DNA from: Rhizobium sp. RCAM05350
GTDB lineage: Bacteria > Pseudomonadota > Alphaproteobacteria > Rhizobiales > Rhizobiaceae
Assembly: GCA_024426085.1 (NCBI GenBank)
Contig: CP087975.1
Location: 434,001-498,000 of the forward strand
Length of the DNA: 64,000 bases
Reading direction: 5' to 3'
Under the pieces are notes generated by a model. That model was not told where the DNA came from, searched no databases, and was given only the letters and a program-made list of their open reading frames with translations. The position numbers and the translations under genes were made by a program. Shown here in pieces: positions 61,805 to 64,000 of this stretch. Numbering within the stretch: position 1 is the first letter of the stretch; every line of letters begins with the position of its first letter.

Positions 61805-62817
61805 GCAGTCCTTCTTTTGATCAGCGATACCGGTGTGAACTCGACGCGCGGTCATGTCGGGCTCGGCCATCCGGCTCATCAACAGGTCGATGGTCTGATC
61901 GGCCTGAAGATCGCAGGGCTGGCGGATAGTCGTCAGCGCATAGGCCACCCAACTCGCCTGCGGAATATCGTCATGGCCGATGATCCGGATCGGCGGCGCG
62001 TCCTGGCGGCCGAGATCGCGCATCAGCCGGTCGACCACTCCGCACGCCATGTAATCGTTGGCGCAGAAGACACCGTCTATGCCCAGCCCCTCAAGATCGC
62101 CGGCAGCGCTATAGCCGTTCTGATAATCGTTGATCTGCAGCGGGATCAGCCGCGTCCAAGCCAAGCTGTTTGCAACGGCCGAGAAAGGCCTCGCTACGCC
62201 GCCGCGCCGTGTAGGAAACCGAGGGGGCTGCCATGACGGCGAGCGAGCGAGCGCCGCTCTCGATCAGATGGTCGGCGGCAAGGTGGCCGGCCATGCGATC
62301 GTCCGAGACGATCCTATCTACGAAGCGAATATCCTCGCCCTTGTTGATCAGCACGATCGGCACGCCTTCGGCGGCACATTGCTCGCAGATCTCCGTCGGC
62401 GGCGCATCAGAGGTGACGATGACGCCGGAGACGGCATAATGCAGCAACTGGCCGATGACCGCGGAGGTGTCGGCTTCCTTCGAGGTCGGTAGTAGGATCG
62501 GACGGAAATTGCGTGCAAGCAGCGCCTTGGCCAGATGCTCGATTTGCATCGTGCAGAAACGGGTTATCGAGACCGGCTGCGACAAGGCCGACGAGATCCG
62601 AGCGCTTGTTGGTGAGGCTTCGTGCAAGATAGTTCACCCGGTAGCCGAGTTCCTTCGCTGCCTGATAGACTTTTTCCCGGGTCTTCGGTGAGACGCTCGC
62701 ATCCGGCGTGAAAGCGCGTGAAACGGCGGCGCGCGAGACACCCGCCACACGGGCCACGTCAAACGACGTTACTTTGCGCGGTCCATTGTCCTTGTCAGCC
62801 AAATCTTTCTTCTCCAC
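61801..62817 (-). CDS. LacI-family transcriptional regulator (frameshifted)
   Basis: About 338 residues: HTH VTSFDVARVAGVSRAAVSRA and hinge ELGYRVNYLARSLTNKRSDL, then the ligand domain (FRPILLPTSKEADTSAVIGQ, DDRMAGHLAADHLIESGA, GVFCANDYMACGVVDRLM, IRIIGHDDIPQASWVAYALT). Shifts lie near 62575, 62150 and 61850. The restored end EFTPVSLIKRRTA stops at 61801, inside the phosphatase start codon region. It sits in an operon with an ABC ATPase and a phosphodiesterase, which it probably regulates. Confidence 0.9.
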
Positions 62818-63563
62818 CCGTCACCGGCCGCATCAGTTCCGGCAGATCCGTGCAAATGCCGAGCACCGGCAGCCGCATGATATCCTTCAGAACCGCCGGT
62901 CTCTCCTCGTGCCAAAGCACGATTTCGCGGCCCTCATCGAAGGCTTTCCGCATCAAGTCCGTTGTCACCAGATCCCTGCGGACGGTCCCCTGCCCTTTCC
63001 CAGCAAAGATGCAGGATATCGGCGCCTGCTTCGTCGCCGAGCACGTGCAGGTCGTGACCGACGCGCACCAGGACCGAAAGCGGGAAGTCGCAACCCGCGT
63101 CGCGCAACTCGCGCACCTGCGCTGTATCGAACGAGCCGAGGCAGGCGAAGCGCTGGTCCATGTGCCGGAGATGCTGCCAGCAGAGCATGCCCGTGCTCGG
63201 AGCCTTGAGCTCGACATAAAGGCCCGCCCCGAGTTCACGAGCAAGTGCTGCCACCGCCTCGAATGTCGGGACGTTCACGCCCTCAAGCGCTGCAAGCTCG
63301 GCGGCGGTCATCTGCGAGATATGACGATCGATGCCGAAGACACGCTCGAGGTGATCGTCATGCGATACGACGGCAATACCATCCTTTGTCAGTTGCGTGT
63401 CCAGTTCCCACATCTCGGTGCCCAGCTCGGATGCCAGCCGGAACGCCTCAAGCGTGTTTTCCCGCCGATGGCTCGCGCCACGATGGCCGATGCAGAACGG
63501 AAGCATTCCCTTGCCGGAAGGCCAGCCAAAACGCTTAAAGAATGGGGAAAAATCGTGGGACAT
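62795..63563 (-). CDS. Glycerophosphodiester phosphodiesterase, UgpQ-like (frameshift)
   Basis: About 256 residues: CIGHRGASHRRENTLEAFRL (catalytic His and Arg), EMWELDTQLTKDGIAVVSHD (Glu-x-Asp and His), LYVELKAPSTGM, and the C-terminal VTTDLMRKAFDEGREIVLWH. A shift near 63000 splits the end, which continues LGICTDLPELMRPVTGG and stops at 62795, overlapping the LacI start by 23 bases. The ATG at 63563 overlaps the ATPase stop as TGATG. It would release glycerol-3-phosphate from deacylated phospholipids, matching a Ugp-type importer. Confidence 0.92.
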
Positions 63564-64000
63564 CAAAGCCTCCGTCCATCATCGTCAAAGACCAGTGCGT
63601 TCTTGCTGTCGATCGCCCAGGTGACCGCATCGCCGATGTTGACATCATGCCGGACGGGCTGGATCGATCGGAGTAGCGACCCGCCATTAAGCTGAACGTC
63701 GTAAAGGTTCTCGCGCCCCTGAGTCTCGGCAAAGGTGACGTTGCCGGGGGCGGAAATATCGCCTGTCGGGGTAAAATGCTCGGGCCGCACGCCGAGCATC
63801 AGCTTAGCGCCTTCAGGTGCCGAAACGGAGGCCGGCAAGGGAACGCGGATTTCGCTGTCCGGGATCACAAAGGCACCGTTGGCCATAACACCGCGCAGGA
63901 AGGTGATGGGCGGATTGCCAAGGAAACCTGCCACGAAGGCGGTACGCGGATCGCTGTACATTTCGGCCGGCGTAGCGATCTGCACGATTTCGCCTTCCTT
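63563..64000 (-). CDS. UgpC/MalK-type ABC ATPase, C-terminal part (runs off the window)
   Basis: The C-terminal 145 or so residues of an ABC ATPase: IVQIATPAEMYSDPRTAFVA and GFLGNPPITFLRGVMANGAF join the nucleotide-binding domain to a TOBE domain (LGVRPEHFTPTGDISAPGNV, AETQGRENLYDVQLNGGSLL). The N-terminal part with Walker A lies beyond 64000. It is coupled to the UgpQ-like gene by TGATG, supporting glycerol-3-phosphate or a related phosphodiester as the import substrate (inference). Confidence 0.9.
   Translation of the reverse strand, partial: KEGEIVQIATPAEMYSDPRTAFVAGFLGNPPITFLRGVMANGAFVIPDSEIRVPLPASVSAPEGAKLMLGVRPEHFTPTGDISAPGNVTFAETQGRENLYDVQLNGGSLLRSIQPVRHDVNIGDAVTWAIDSKNALVFDDDGRRL

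Overview
The window is GC-rich DNA from an alphaproteobacterium, most likely a Rhizobiaceae (Rhizobium/Agrobacterium/Neorhizobium type). The basis is the density of branched-chain-amino-acid-type (Liv) and sugar ABC transporters, LacI/LysR/AraC regulators, aromatic and pectin catabolic operons, TGATG/ATGA start-stop overlaps, and a DUF6894-type small protein. No replication, conjugation, rRNA or tRNA gene was seen. The gene mix looks like an accessory replicon (chromid or megaplasmid) or an accessory chromosomal region, but that is inference.

A warning governs the whole annotation. About two thirds of the genes carry one or more apparent frameshifts, roughly one per 1-2 kb. In almost every case both sides remain good coding sequence and a one-base change restores a family-typical protein; several lie in A or C runs. 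I read these as sequencing or assembly indels, not as pseudogenes, and give each gene its full reconstructed span.

Layout. (1) 1-5.7 kb: tail of an unknown gene, a polytopic membrane protein, a DUF6894 protein, an orphan LuxR-type response regulator, an uncharacterised membrane protein and about 1 kb of non-coding DNA. (2) 5.7-18.9 kb, plus strand: an export cassette with a very large animal-type haem peroxidase fused to RTX repeats, a type I secretion ABC exporter, a second RTX protein with cadherin-like and near-identical 105-residue repeats, and the HlyD membrane-fusion protein. (3) 19.1-26.4 kb, minus strand: AraC regulator, YcaC-like isochorismatase, XapX protein, Tat-exported amidohydrolase, DoxX protein, MFS exporter and Tat-exported haloperoxidase-like hydrolase.

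(4) 26.7-36.1 kb, minus strand: a catabolic operon with a Liv-type ABC importer, GST, intradiol dioxygenase, SDR, a beta-keto acid cleavage enzyme (BKACE), an MDR dehydrogenase and a cupin. A LacI regulator diverges from it at 36.3 kb, and three copies of a TGCAATCGATTGCA operator lie between them. (5) 37.4-46.8 kb, minus strand: a hydroxyquinol operon with two intradiol dioxygenases, maleylacetate reductase, a flavin phenol-type hydroxylase and a second Liv-type importer, controlled by a divergent LysR regulator.

(6) 47.8-59.7 kb: a pectin/uronate utilisation locus with a divergent LacI regulator, GH105 unsaturated glycuronyl hydrolase, KduI, KduD, a sugar ABC importer, an esterase-like hydrolase and an unrecognised protein of about 825 residues. 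(7) 60.1-64 kb: two glycerophosphodiester phosphodiesterases, an inositol-monophosphatase-type enzyme, a third LacI regulator and the end of a UgpC/MalK-type ATPase.

The most interesting items are the self-contained peroxidase-RTX secretion cassette, the unassigned aromatic pathway in block 4, the unrecognised protein in the pectin operon, and the stem-loops that follow every complete solute-binding-protein gene, including two tandem hairpins that share an AAGGAGAA loop.
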